A stretch of DNA of 64,000 nucleotides from Micromonospora echinospora (GTDB taxonomy: Bacteria > Actinomycetota > Actinomycetes > Mycobacteriales > Micromonosporaceae): the NCBI RefSeq assembly GCF_900091495.1, contig NZ_LT607413.1, forward strand, positions 7,207,001 through 7,271,000, written 5' to 3'. The notes under the pieces were generated by a model. That model was given only the letters and a program-made list of their open reading frames with translations. It did no database searches and was not told the DNA's origin. The number at the start of each line of letters is the position of its first letter. Positions within the stretch are counted from its first letter, which is position 1. Below, piece by piece: positions 35,537 through 43,220 of the stretch. The translations under genes were made by a program, and so were the position numbers.

Positions 35537-36136
35537 TCAGTCGCCCTGGTAGCGCTGCTCGCGCCACGGGTCGCCGTAGTCGTGGTAGCCGGCGGTCTCC
35601 CAGAAGCCGGGCTGGTCCTCGACCAGCAGCCGGATGCCCCGTACCCACTTGGCCGACTTCCAGAGGTACAGGTGCGGCACGAGCAGCCGGGCCGGCCCGC
35701 CGTGTTCGGCGGGCAGCGGCGCGTCCGCGTAGCGGTGCACCACCCAGGCCCGGCCGCCGCGCAGGTCGTCCAGGGGCAGGTTGGTGGTGTAGCCGCCGTA
35801 CGAGTGGACCAGCGCGTACCGGGCGGCGGTGTCGACCCCGGACAGGAGGGTGTCCAGCGAGACGCCCTGCCAGGTGGTGCCGAGCTTCGACCAGCGGGTG
35901 ACGCAGTGGATGTCCACCGTCGGCGTCTCCTGCGGCAGGCCCATCAGCTCGTCCCAGGTCCACCGGAACTCCGCGCCGCCCTCGGTGGCGAGGACGAACT
36001 CCCAGTTCGCCAGCTCCACCCGGGGAGTGGGGCCGGCGGAGAGCACCGGGAAGTCCGGGGTCAGGTACTGCCCCGGCGGCAGGTCCGGTCCGGCCGACCG
36101 GGGCCTGCCCCGGAAGCCGGGCGACACGATTCCCAC
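35537..36136 (-). CDS. Sulfite-oxidase-family molybdopterin protein (small form)
   Basis: A 199-aa oxidoreductase with only the molybdopterin domain. The Mo-ligating Cys is in HCVTRWSKLGTTWQGVSL, the MsrP/YedY-type motif; VHRYADAPLPAEHGGPARLLVPHLYLWKSAKWVRGI is the family's C-terminal core. It lacks a heme or dimerisation domain and has no Tat signal, so it should be cytosolic. GTG 36136 opens the gene and starts an operon with the flavin reductase and DUF6510 protein. Substrate unknown. Confidence 0.9.
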   Translation of the reverse strand: MGIVSPGFRGRPRSAGPDLPPGQYLTPDFPVLSAGPTPRVELANWEFVLATEGGAEFRWTWDELMGLPQETPTVDIHCVTRWSKLGTTWQGVSLDTLLSGVDTAARYALVHSYGGYTTNLPLDDLRGGRAWVVHRYADAPLPAEHGGPARLLVPHLYLWKSAKWVRGIRLLVEDQPGFWETAGYHDYGDPWREQRYQGD

Positions 36137-36257
36137 CGCTCAGTCGTACCACCCGGGCCGGCGTCCGCGACGCGGTTCGCGCCAACGGGCGTCGGTCGGA
36201 CGGTCCCGCGCCGGCCGTCCGATCCGGTGGGCCGGCCGGGCCCGTACGCCCGACACG

Positions 36258-36287
36258 TTGATCTCGACCGGGTTCCCGCCGTAGATT
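36258..36287 (+). promoter_or_regulatory. mtnA promoter
   Basis: TTGATC (36258-36263) and TAGATT (36282-36287) are spaced by 18 bp, with GAGGAG following about 15 nt downstream and ATG at 36313. This is the clearest -35/-10 pair in the window. Confidence 0.6.
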
Positions 36288-36312
36288 TGGGCACCAGCAG
36301 TGAGGAGCGTGG

Positions 36313-37326
36313 ATGCGGACCATCGACTGGCGGGACGGGCGGATCGTCGCGATCGACCAGACCCGGCTGCCGCACGAGGTCGAGTTCCTGGAAATCGAGA
36401 CCATCGAGGCGCTGATCGCCGCGATCCGGTCACTGGCGATCCGCGGCGCGCCCGCGATCGGCGTGGCCGGGGCGCTGGGGGTGGCCCTCGCCGCCCGCCT
36501 GTACGGCGACGACCCGGCCGAGCTGCGCCGGGCCACCGACGCGGTCCGGGCGGCCCGCCCCACGGCGGTCAACCTTGCCTGGGGCGTGGACCGGGTGCGG
36601 GCGCGGCTCGACGCGGACGGCGCGGACGCCGCGCTGGCCGAGGCGCTGGACGTGCTGGAGGAGGACGTCCGCTGCTGCCGTGAGCTCAGCGAGCGGGGCG
36701 CGCGCTGGCTGGTCGAGACGGTCGGGCCGAAGGTGGCGGTGCAGACCCACTGCAACGCCGGGGCACTGGCCACCGTCGAGTGGGGCACCGCCCTGGGCGT
36801 GGTGCGTTCCCTCCAGGAGCACGGCGCGCTGGGCCACGTCTACGCCGCAGAGACCCGCCCCCTGCTCCAGGGGGCCCGACTGACCGTGTGGGAGCTGGCA
36901 CAGATCGGCGCGCCGCACACCCTGGTGGTGGACTCCGCCGCCGCGTCGGTGCTGGCCCAGGGGCTGGTCGACGCGGTCGTGGTCGGCGCGGACCGGATCA
37001 CCGCCAACGGTGACGTGATCAACAAGGTGGGGACGTACCCGCTGGCCCTGGCGGCGGCCCGGGTCGGCGTGCCGATGGTGGTCGCCGCGCCGGAGTCCAC
37101 CGTGGACCTCGCCACGCCGTCCGGACGGGACGTCACCATCGAGGTACGCGCCCCCGAGGAGATCACCGCCCTCGGCGCGGCGGCACTGGCCCCACAGGGC
37201 ACCGAGACGCTCAACTACGCCTTCGACGTGACCCCGGCCGACCTGGTGACCGCGATCGTCACCGAACGCCGGGTCATCCTGCCGGCCGCCGGCGGCCGTC
37301 CCGACGACCCGACCGACCGGTCCTGA
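36313..37326 (+). CDS. mtnA: S-methyl-5-thioribose-1-phosphate isomerase
   Basis: Converts 5-methylthioribose-1-phosphate (and 5-deoxyribose-1-phosphate) to the corresponding ribulose-1-phosphate in methionine salvage or the DHAP shunt. The 337-aa protein has the catalytic Cys region VQTHCNAGALATVEWGTALGV, the catalytic Asp in VVVGADRITANGDVINKVGTY, and the RGAPAIGVAGALG signature. GAGGAG precedes the ATG, behind a good promoter. A hairpin separates it from the aldolase-dehydrogenase gene 128 nt downstream. None of the classical downstream salvage genes (mtnB, mtnC, mtnD) are nearby. Confidence 0.95.
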   Translation: MRTIDWRDGRIVAIDQTRLPHEVEFLEIETIEALIAAIRSLAIRGAPAIGVAGALGVALAARLYGDDPAELRRATDAVRAARPTAVNLAWGVDRVRARLDADGADAALAEALDVLEEDVRCCRELSERGARWLVETVGPKVAVQTHCNAGALATVEWGTALGVVRSLQEHGALGHVYAAETRPLLQGARLTVWELAQIGAPHTLVVDSAAASVLAQGLVDAVVVGADRITANGDVINKVGTYPLALAAARVGVPMVVAAPESTVDLATPSGRDVTIEVRAPEEITALGAAALAPQGTETLNYAFDVTPADLVTAIVTERRVILPAAGGRPDDPTDRS

Positions 37327-37354
37327 CCGGGCCCACCCCGCCGACCGCCACCGA

Positions 37355-37380
37355 CCCGCCCGGTCCGCCGACCGGGCGGG
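37355..37380 (+). terminator. Hairpin between mtnA and aldolase-SDR gene
   Basis: CCCGCCCGGT (37355-37364) and ACCGGGCGGG (37371-37380) pair perfectly with a 6-nt loop. It may end mtnA transcription or attenuate read-through. Confidence 0.55.
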
Positions 37381-37454
37381 ACCGGCCTGTCGGCCCCACC
37401 CCGCCGGCCGGGCCTGACCGGCCGGTCCGACCCCACCCGCGAGGAGCCATCGCC

Positions 37455-39413
37455 ATGCTCAACCGCTGGTCCGCCGAGGACGCCCCGGACCGGTCCGACC
37501 CGGTCGCGCAGCTCGTGTACGCCTCCCGGCTGCTCGGCGCCGACACCGGCCTGGTCCTGCACGGCGGGGGCAACACCTCAGTCAAGACCACGGTCACCGA
37601 CCTGACCGGGGAGCCGGTGGAGGTGCTCCACGTCAAGGGCAGCGGCTCCGACCTCGCCACCATGGACGCCTCCGGCTTCACCGCGCTGCGCCTGGCCCGG
37701 CTGCGGGCGCTGCTGCGGCTGGAGCGGCTCGCCGACACCAGCATGATGAACGAGCTGCGCTGCGCCCGGCTCGACGCGACCGCCCCGGACCCGAGCGTCG
37801 AGTCGCTGCTGCACGCGCTGCTGCCGCACCCGGCGGTGCTGCACAGCCACGCCGACGCGCTGCTCACCCTGACCAACCAGCCGGAGGGCCGCCGGCTCGT
37901 CGAGGAGGTCTACGGCGACAGCGTGGTCGTCGTCCCGTACGTGATGCCCGGTTTCGACCTGGCCCGGGTCTGCGCGGAACTCTTCCCGGCACAGGCCCAC
38001 CCGGGCACCGTCGGCATGGTCCTGCTCAACCACGGCCTGTTCACCTTCGGCGCGGACGCCGAGGAGGCGTACCACCGGCACATCGAGCTGGTCGGCCGGG
38101 CCGAGGAACGGCTGGCCCGCCGGACCACGCCGTCCCGGGCCGCCGGGTCCGGCCCGGTCGACCGGGTCCGCCTGGCCCGGCTGCGCGCGGAGATCTCCGA
38201 GGTGGCGGGGGCCCCGATGGTCCTCAGCCGGTACGACGACCCGACGGTCCGCGCGTTCCTCGGGCGCGCCGACCTGGCGGCGGTCGCTACGCGCGGCCCG
38301 GTCACCCCCGACCACGTGCTGCGGACCAAGCGCGTCCCGCTGGTCGGCACCGACGTCGCCGGGTACGCCGAGGAGTACCGCCGGTACGTCGCCGAGCACC
38401 AGGGGCGGGCCCGCGCGCCGCTGACCGTGCTCGACCCCGCTCCCCGGGTGGTCCTCGACCCCGAGCTGGGGCTGCTCACCGCCGGCCGGCGGGCGACCGA
38501 CGCCCGGATGGCGCAGGACATCTACCGGCACACCATCGACGTCATCTCCGCGGCCGAGGCGATCGGCGGCTACCAGGCCCTGCCGGCCGGCGACATCTTC
38601 GACGTCGAGTACTGGGAACTCGAACAGGCTAAGCTGCGGCGCGGCGGGGCGTTGCCGGAGTTCGCCGGCGAGGTGGCGGTGGTGACCGGGGCCGCCTCGG
38701 GCATCGGCCGCGCCTGCGCCGAGGCGCTCCAGGCGCGCGGGGCGTGCGTGGTCGCCCTGGACCGGGACCCGTCGGTCACCGAGGGCGACGGGGTGGCCCG
38801 GCTCGGCCTCCAGGTCGACGTGACCGACGCCGCGGCGGTGGACGCCGCGCTCGACCGGGCGGTGGAGCGGTTCGGCGGGGTGGACATCGTCGTCGCCGCC
38901 GCCGGGATCTTCCCGGCCAGCCAGGAGATCGCCGGGCTGGATCTCCAGGCGTGGCACCGGACCATGGCGGTGAACGCGGAGTCGGTGGCGTACCTCTTCT
39001 CCCGGACCCACCCGCTGCTGGCGCTGGCGCCCCGGGGCGGCCGGGTCGTCGTGGTCGCCTCGCGCAACGCCGTGGCCCCCGGGCCCGGCGCGGTCTCCTA
39101 CTCCGCGTCCAAGGCGGCGGTGGTGCAGGTGGCCCGGGTGGCCGCGCTGGAGTGGGCGTCCGACGGCATCCGGGTGAACGTGCTGCACCCCGACGCGGTC
39201 TTCGACACCGGCCTGTGGACTCCGGAGGTGCTCGCGGCACGCGCGGCGCACTACGGGCTGACCGTGGAGCAGTACAAGCGGCGCAACCTGCTCGGTACGG
39301 AGATCACCAGCGCTCGGGTGGCCGACCTGACCGCCGCCCTGTGCGGTGAGACGTTCGCGGCCACCACCGGGGCGCAGATCCCCGTCGACGGCGGGAACGA
39401 GCGGGTGATCTGA
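37455..39413 (+). CDS. Bifunctional class II aldolase / short-chain dehydrogenase
   Basis: A 652-aa fusion. Residues about 1-400 are a class II aldolase: LHGGGNTSVK, the zinc site LHSHADALL and NHGLFTFG. Residues about 415-652 are an SDR: VTGAASGIGRACAEAL, VAAAGIF, and Y-S-A-S-K with PVDGGNERVI at the end. This is the RhaD/RhaE-type architecture that splits a 1-phosphoketose to DHAP and an aldehyde and oxidises or reduces the latter. No rhamnose isomerase or kinase is nearby; the adjacent mtnA suggests 5-methylthioribulose- or 5-deoxyribulose-1-phosphate as substrate. Start ATG follows GAGGAGCC. Confidence 0.92.
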   Translation: MLNRWSAEDAPDRSDPVAQLVYASRLLGADTGLVLHGGGNTSVKTTVTDLTGEPVEVLHVKGSGSDLATMDASGFTALRLARLRALLRLERLADTSMMNELRCARLDATAPDPSVESLLHALLPHPAVLHSHADALLTLTNQPEGRRLVEEVYGDSVVVVPYVMPGFDLARVCAELFPAQAHPGTVGMVLLNHGLFTFGADAEEAYHRHIELVGRAEERLARRTTPSRAAGSGPVDRVRLARLRAEISEVAGAPMVLSRYDDPTVRAFLGRADLAAVATRGPVTPDHVLRTKRVPLVGTDVAGYAEEYRRYVAEHQGRARAPLTVLDPAPRVVLDPELGLLTAGRRATDARMAQDIYRHTIDVISAAEAIGGYQALPAGDIFDVEYWELEQAKLRRGGALPEFAGEVAVVTGAASGIGRACAEALQARGACVVALDRDPSVTEGDGVARLGLQVDVTDAAAVDAALDRAVERFGGVDIVVAAAGIFPASQEIAGLDLQAWHRTMAVNAESVAYLFSRTHPLLALAPRGGRVVVVASRNAVAPGPGAVSYSASKAAVVQVARVAALEWASDGIRVNVLHPDAVFDTGLWTPEVLAARAAHYGLTVEQYKRRNLLGTEITSARVADLTAALCGETFAATTGAQIPVDGGNERVI

Positions 39414-39422
39414 CGCCGACCA

Positions 39423-39452
39423 CCGGTGGGCGGGAGGGTTCCCGCCCACCGG
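39423..39452. terminator. Bidirectional terminator
   Basis: CCGGTGGGCGGG (39423-39434) pairs perfectly with CCCGCCCACCGG (39441-39452), a 12-bp stem and 6-nt loop, between the converging aldolase-SDR and TerC genes. Confidence 0.8.
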
Positions 39453-39459
39453 CGCCGGG

Positions 39460-40479
39460 TCACTGCCGCCGCTCGACCACCTCGGGCAGCCCCGGCTCGG
39501 ACTTGCGGGTGGCCCGCAGACTGGTCAACGTGACGATCACCAGAACGCCGATGATCACGCCGAGCGAGGCGAGCGTCGGGATCTCCGGCACCCCGGACCA
39601 GATGCCGTGCGCCCAGTGCAGGCCGAGCTTGACGCCGATGAAGGCGAGGATGACCGCGAGGCCGTAGCTGAGGTGCACCAGGCGGCTGAGCGCGGCGTGC
39701 AGCACGAAGTACAGCGCCCGGAGCCCCAGCAGGGCGAAGGCGTTGGTGGCGAAGACGAGGTACGGGTCCTCGGTGATGCCGTAGACCGCCGGCACCGAGT
39801 CGACGGCGAAGACCACGTCGGTGGCGAGCACGGCGACCACGACCAGGGCCATCGGGGTGAGCGCCCGCTTGCCGTTCTTCAGCCGGACGGTCAGGTTGGG
39901 GCCGTGGTACTCCTCGGTGACCGGCATGAACTTCCGCAGCAGCCGCACCGAGCGCATGTTGGCGATGTCGACCTCCTGCTCGTGGCCGGAGAGCGCGTCG
40001 CGCAGCAGCTTGACCGCGGTGGCGATCAGGATGATCGCGAAGAGCAGGAAGGCGAAGTCGAGGGTCTGCAACGCCGCCGCGCCGAGCGCGATGAACACGC
40101 CGCGCAGCACCAGCGCGCCCGCGATGCCGTACAGCAGCACCCGCTGGGCCAGTGCCGACGGCACCGCGAAGGCGGCCAGCAGGAGCATGAAGACGAAGAG
40201 GTTGTCGACCGAGAGCGACTTCTCGACCAGGTAACCGGTGAGGTACTCGACGCCCTGCTGGGAGCCGTACCGGGACCAGACCCAGCCGCCGAAGGCCAGC
40301 GGCAGGGCGACGTAGAACGCCGACCAGCCGAGCGCCTCCTTCATCGTCACCTCGTGCGGCCGGCGGGTGACGACGAAGTCGAGCACCAGCAGGACGAGGA
40401 CACCGACGATGGTGACGGTCCAGAGGGTGGGGGTACCGACCGAGGACAAACCGGCGGACAGGTACGTGATATCGCTCAT
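39460..40479 (-). CDS. TerC-family integral membrane protein, probable Mn2+ exporter
   Basis: A 339-aa polytopic protein of the TerC/Alx/MeeY group with about nine helices. The conserved acidic motifs lie in or near helices: EKSLSVDNLFVFMLLLAAF and LATDVVFAVDSVPAVYGITEDPYLVFATNAFALLGLRALYF. Family members export manganese and support metal loading of secreted proteins. The start follows GAGGAGG with a 4-nt gap, and a yybP-ykoY-type leader lies directly upstream, consistent with induction by Mn2+. It converges on the aldolase gene and ends at a hairpin. Confidence 0.93.
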   Translation of the reverse strand: MSDITYLSAGLSSVGTPTLWTVTIVGVLVLLVLDFVVTRRPHEVTMKEALGWSAFYVALPLAFGGWVWSRYGSQQGVEYLTGYLVEKSLSVDNLFVFMLLLAAFAVPSALAQRVLLYGIAGALVLRGVFIALGAAALQTLDFAFLLFAIILIATAVKLLRDALSGHEQEVDIANMRSVRLLRKFMPVTEEYHGPNLTVRLKNGKRALTPMALVVVAVLATDVVFAVDSVPAVYGITEDPYLVFATNAFALLGLRALYFVLHAALSRLVHLSYGLAVILAFIGVKLGLHWAHGIWSGVPEIPTLASLGVIIGVLVIVTLTSLRATRKSEPGLPEVVERRQ

Positions 40480-40483
40480 GGAG

Positions 40484-40602
40484 CCTCCTCGAACACCATT
40501 CCATGTTCGAGGTCTCCTTCACCCACAGTTCGTGGGCAACCACCCGAGGCCGCTCCGGGCGGCCGTACTGACCGGAATGGTTCGTGGGAAGTACTCCCCT
40601 CG
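40484..40602 (-). promoter_or_regulatory. yybP-ykoY (Mn2+) riboswitch upstream of terC
   Basis: Read on the minus strand: CGAGG (P1 5' side, 40602-40598), then GGGAGTA at 40600-40590, a central GTCAGTACGGCC region, a GC hairpin, GTGGGTGAAGGAGA, and CCTCG (P1 3' side, 40512-40508). These are the invariant GGAGUA and GGAGACCU-type elements of yybP-ykoY. The 3' P1 strand also begins CCTCGAACA, which can pair with TGTTCGAGG (40495-40487), burying the terC ribosome binding site. The two pairings are exclusive, predicting translation ON when Mn2+ stabilises P1. Confidence 0.82.
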
Positions 40603-40618
40603 CCAGGGCAAGGTTAGG

Positions 40619-41683
40619 TCAGGCCGGCGGAGGCCGCCACACCAGGGCGGGATGGCGTGTCGCGGCCCGTACGGCGGCGGTGACCCGATTCACGCCCAGG
40701 TCGGCCATGCAGGCCGGACCGGTCGCGTCGAGCGGGCAGCGCGCCTCCCACCAGCAGGGCTGTTCGGTGATCGCGGTGGCCCGGCGGTGCGGGCACGCCG
40801 GCAGCCCCTGGAGGTCGACGCCGCCCACGCCGTAGCGGCGGGCGTCGGTGGGGCCGAAGAGCCCGACGGTCACCGCGCCCGCCGCGGCGGCGAGTCGCAG
40901 CGGTCCGGTGTCGGGACCGACGACCACGCCGCCCCGGCGGGCCACCGCGGCGAACTGCCCGGCGAGGGTGGTCAGGTCGCCGGGAGGCAGCGGCACGCCG
41001 GGCGGGCCGTCCTCCCCGCCGACGGCCCGGTGCTCGTCCCCGCCAGGGGACCGCACGGTCAGCACCAGGTGCCCGAGGGCGGCGAGCCGGCCGGCGAGGG
41101 CGTGCCAGGAGTGGTCCGGCCACCGCTTCACCGCCATGCCGGCGTCGGTGACCAGCACCACCGGTGCGGCGGCCGGTCGCCGGGTCGCGGCCACCAGACC
41201 GTCGACGGTGTCCTCCCCCGCGGCGCGGGCCGACGCGGGCAGGTGCACCCGGGCCGGCGCGTCCAGGTCCGCCCGGGTGAGCAGCCCCTCGGCGTGCAGC
41301 AGGCGCAGGTAGCGGGCACCGACCGGCTCGTCCGGCGGCGGTCGCCGCCACAGGTCGGTGACGCAGCGGGCGCCGGAGGCGAGCAGCAGGTCCGGGATGC
41401 CGTCGTAGCGGGTGGTGGTGACCGCGAGGTCCGGTCGCCGCGCGGCGAGCGCCTCGACCACGGCCGCCCGCTCCGCGCCGGGCCGGCCGTGCCGGGGGGT
41501 ACGGACCTCGGCCACCGCCGGGTCGACGCGGAGCAGCCCGGCACCGGGGTCGTGGGTGAGCACCCGCAGCCGGGCGTCCGGGTCGCGCCGGGCCAGGCCG
41601 TGGATCGACGGCAGCAGCATGAGCAGGTCACCGATCCCGCCGAGCAGGTCGACCACCAGGATCTCGGCGCGCCGGTCAGCCAT
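40619..41683 (-). CDS. GT9 (ADP-heptosyltransferase-like) glycosyltransferase
   Basis: A 354-aa GT-B protein: VVDLLGGIGDLLMLLPSIHGLARRDP is the N-terminal glycine-rich motif of the heptosyltransferase family, and VVVGPDTGPLRLAAAAGAVTVGLFGPTDARRYG its C-terminal nucleotide-sugar site. The C-terminal tail CPHRRATAITEQPCWWEARCPLDATGPACMADL holds four or five Cys residues, as seen in actinobacterial members. Its ATG overlaps the upstream GT4 gene stop by 8 nt, so the two form an operon, presumably for one polysaccharide or glycoconjugate. Confidence 0.9.
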   Translation of the reverse strand: MADRRAEILVVDLLGGIGDLLMLLPSIHGLARRDPDARLRVLTHDPGAGLLRVDPAVAEVRTPRHGRPGAERAAVVEALAARRPDLAVTTTRYDGIPDLLLASGARCVTDLWRRPPPDEPVGARYLRLLHAEGLLTRADLDAPARVHLPASARAAGEDTVDGLVAATRRPAAAPVVLVTDAGMAVKRWPDHSWHALAGRLAALGHLVLTVRSPGGDEHRAVGGEDGPPGVPLPPGDLTTLAGQFAAVARRGGVVVGPDTGPLRLAAAAGAVTVGLFGPTDARRYGVGGVDLQGLPACPHRRATAITEQPCWWEARCPLDATGPACMADLGVNRVTAAVRAATRHPALVWRPPPA

Positions 41684-42860
41684 CGTGCCGACCGAGCAGC
41701 CGCCGGTAGAGGTCCCGGTGCGCGGTGGCGACCCGGGGCCAGGCGTACCCGGCGGCCAGCGTGCGCCCCCGCTCGGCGAGCCGGCGACGCAGCGCCGGGT
41801 CGGCCAGCACCCGTCCGACGGTGCCGGCCAGCGCGTCGCTGTCCCGGCGTTCCGGGACCACCGCCACCGCGCCGCTGCGGTGCAGTCCGTCGCCGCCGTC
41901 GTCGGGCACGGTGACCACGGTCGGCCGGCCGTGGGCCAGCGCGGCGAGCAGCGCCCCGCTCTTCAGGGTCACCCCGGCGGTGAACGGCAGCACCACCACG
42001 TCGGCGGCGTGCAGGGCCGCCGAGGCGCGCTCCGGGGGCAGGTACCCGGTGAAGGTGACCGCGTCGGCCACCCCGTGACGGTGGGTCAGCGCGGTCAGCT
42101 CGTCCCGGAACGCGCGGGCCTCCGCCTCCGGCAGGGCCTGGGAGGTGAACCCGCCGGCCACCAGCAGCCGCAGCTCGGGATGCTCCCGGCGGAGCGCGGG
42201 CAGCGCCCCGATCAGGTGGCGGATCCCCTTGACCGGGTGGACGAAGCCGAAGAAGACCAGCAGCGGCGCGCCGGCGGGCAGGCCGATCTCCGCGCGCAGC
42301 CGCCGGCCGGCGGTGCTCCCGTCCGGCCGGTCGGTCACGTTCGGGGCCAACGGCACGCGCACGGTCGGCGTCCCGGTGCGGGCCCGGACGGCCACGTCGT
42401 GCCCGTCGTTGGTGACGACCACCGCCGCGCTGGCCGGCACCAGCCGCCCGGTCTCCCGGTCCCAGAGCCGGGCGCGTTCCAGCAGCGACCACAGGGGTCC
42501 GGGCAGCCAGCTGGGCACCGCCCAGGAGCCGTACTCGTGCACGGTGGTGACCAGGGGGACGGTTCCGGGCAGCCGGAACGGCAGCAGGCCGGGCAGCCCG
42601 GAGAACCGGTACGCCGAGGGGGCGAACTGGACGTGCACCAGGTCGACGCCGAGGCGGCGGACCCGCTCGGCGGCGCGGGCGGTGGCGGTGAGCCAGCGCA
42701 GAGGCGCCCGGTCGGCGGGGCGGAGCGGGACGGGGGTGACCGTCACCCCGACGTCGTCCAGCGCGCGGACCAGGTGCGCGACGTAGTCGCTGACCCCGTC
42801 GCGGTCCACCGGGGCGGGGCCGTGCGGCATGGCCACCCGGATCCGGTCGTCGCCGACCAC
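41676..42860 (-). CDS. GT4 family glycosyltransferase
   Basis: A 394-aa GT-B enzyme. Early DYVAHLVRALDDVGV and HVQFAPSAYRFSGLPGLLPF fit the acceptor domain; APNVTDRPD, FFGFVHPVKGIRHLIGALPAL and TGYLPPERASAALHAADVVVLPF the donor domain. The usual E-x7-E is modified (GVTLKSGALLAALAHGRPTV), as in a subset of GT4 enzymes. GTG 42860 is chosen for the GGGGAGGCAGG just upstream; the open frame beyond that runs through repeat copy D and the next gene and is not real. Forms an operon with the GT9 gene. Confidence 0.88.
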   Translation of the reverse strand: MVGDDRIRVAMPHGPAPVDRDGVSDYVAHLVRALDDVGVTVTPVPLRPADRAPLRWLTATARAAERVRRLGVDLVHVQFAPSAYRFSGLPGLLPFRLPGTVPLVTTVHEYGSWAVPSWLPGPLWSLLERARLWDRETGRLVPASAAVVVTNDGHDVAVRARTGTPTVRVPLAPNVTDRPDGSTAGRRLRAEIGLPAGAPLLVFFGFVHPVKGIRHLIGALPALRREHPELRLLVAGGFTSQALPEAEARAFRDELTALTHRHGVADAVTFTGYLPPERASAALHAADVVVLPFTAGVTLKSGALLAALAHGRPTVVTVPDDGGDGLHRSGAVAVVPERRDSDALAGTVGRVLADPALRRRLAERGRTLAAGYAWPRVATAHRDLYRRLLGRHDG

Positions 42861-43024
42861 CCTGCCTCCCCCGTAGCTCGGATGCCGCCCCAGGTACGCC
42901 CCGGACGGCACGCGGCCGACGGGGGCGGATGTCTTCCCGGCGGCCCGCCGAAAAAACCCGCCGGCCCGCCGGACGCGTGCTCCCCGGCCGGCTGGGCTGG
43001 GGCCCGGTGGGGCGGGCACGCTGC

Positions 43025-43099
43025 GGTGGTTGCCGGGTGCGGTGGGCTGAGGTGGTTGCAGGGTGCGTGTGGGCTGAGGTGTTGCAGGGTGCGGGCTGA
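43025..43099. repeat. Three degenerate ~25-bp tandem repeats beside palindrome copy D
   Basis: Three units of the form GGTGGTTGCAGGGTGC followed by GGGCTGA (24-27 bp) run 43025-43099, and the next unit becomes the left arm of the palindrome. The first half of each unit is the arm sequence. Confidence 0.85.
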
Positions 43100-43159
43100 G
43101 GTGGTTGCAGGGGTCCCCTCCTACCGCTTTTTGATGAGGAAGGGCCCCCTGCAACCACC
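43100..43159. repeat. Dispersed palindromic element, copy D
   Basis: Arms 43100-43118 and 43141-43159 pair with one mismatch around a loop containing CTACCGCTTTTTGATGAGGA, nearly identical to copy B. It lies in the 360-bp space between divergent GT4 and CoA-transferase genes; the rest of that gap is unremarkable apart from the promoter box at 43209. Confidence 0.92.
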
Positions 43160-43208
43160 CCAGCGGGCGCCGGCGTCGGCGTGCCCCCTGGCGGGAATGG
43201 TGGTGGCC

Positions 43209-43214
43209 TATGGT
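43209..43214 (+). promoter_or_regulatory. -10 box of leaderless CoA-transferase gene
   Basis: TATGGT ends 6 nt before GTG 43221; there is no Shine-Dalgarno sequence, and the family N-terminus begins within a few residues of this GTG. Confidence 0.55.
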
Positions 43215-43220
43215 GTGCCG

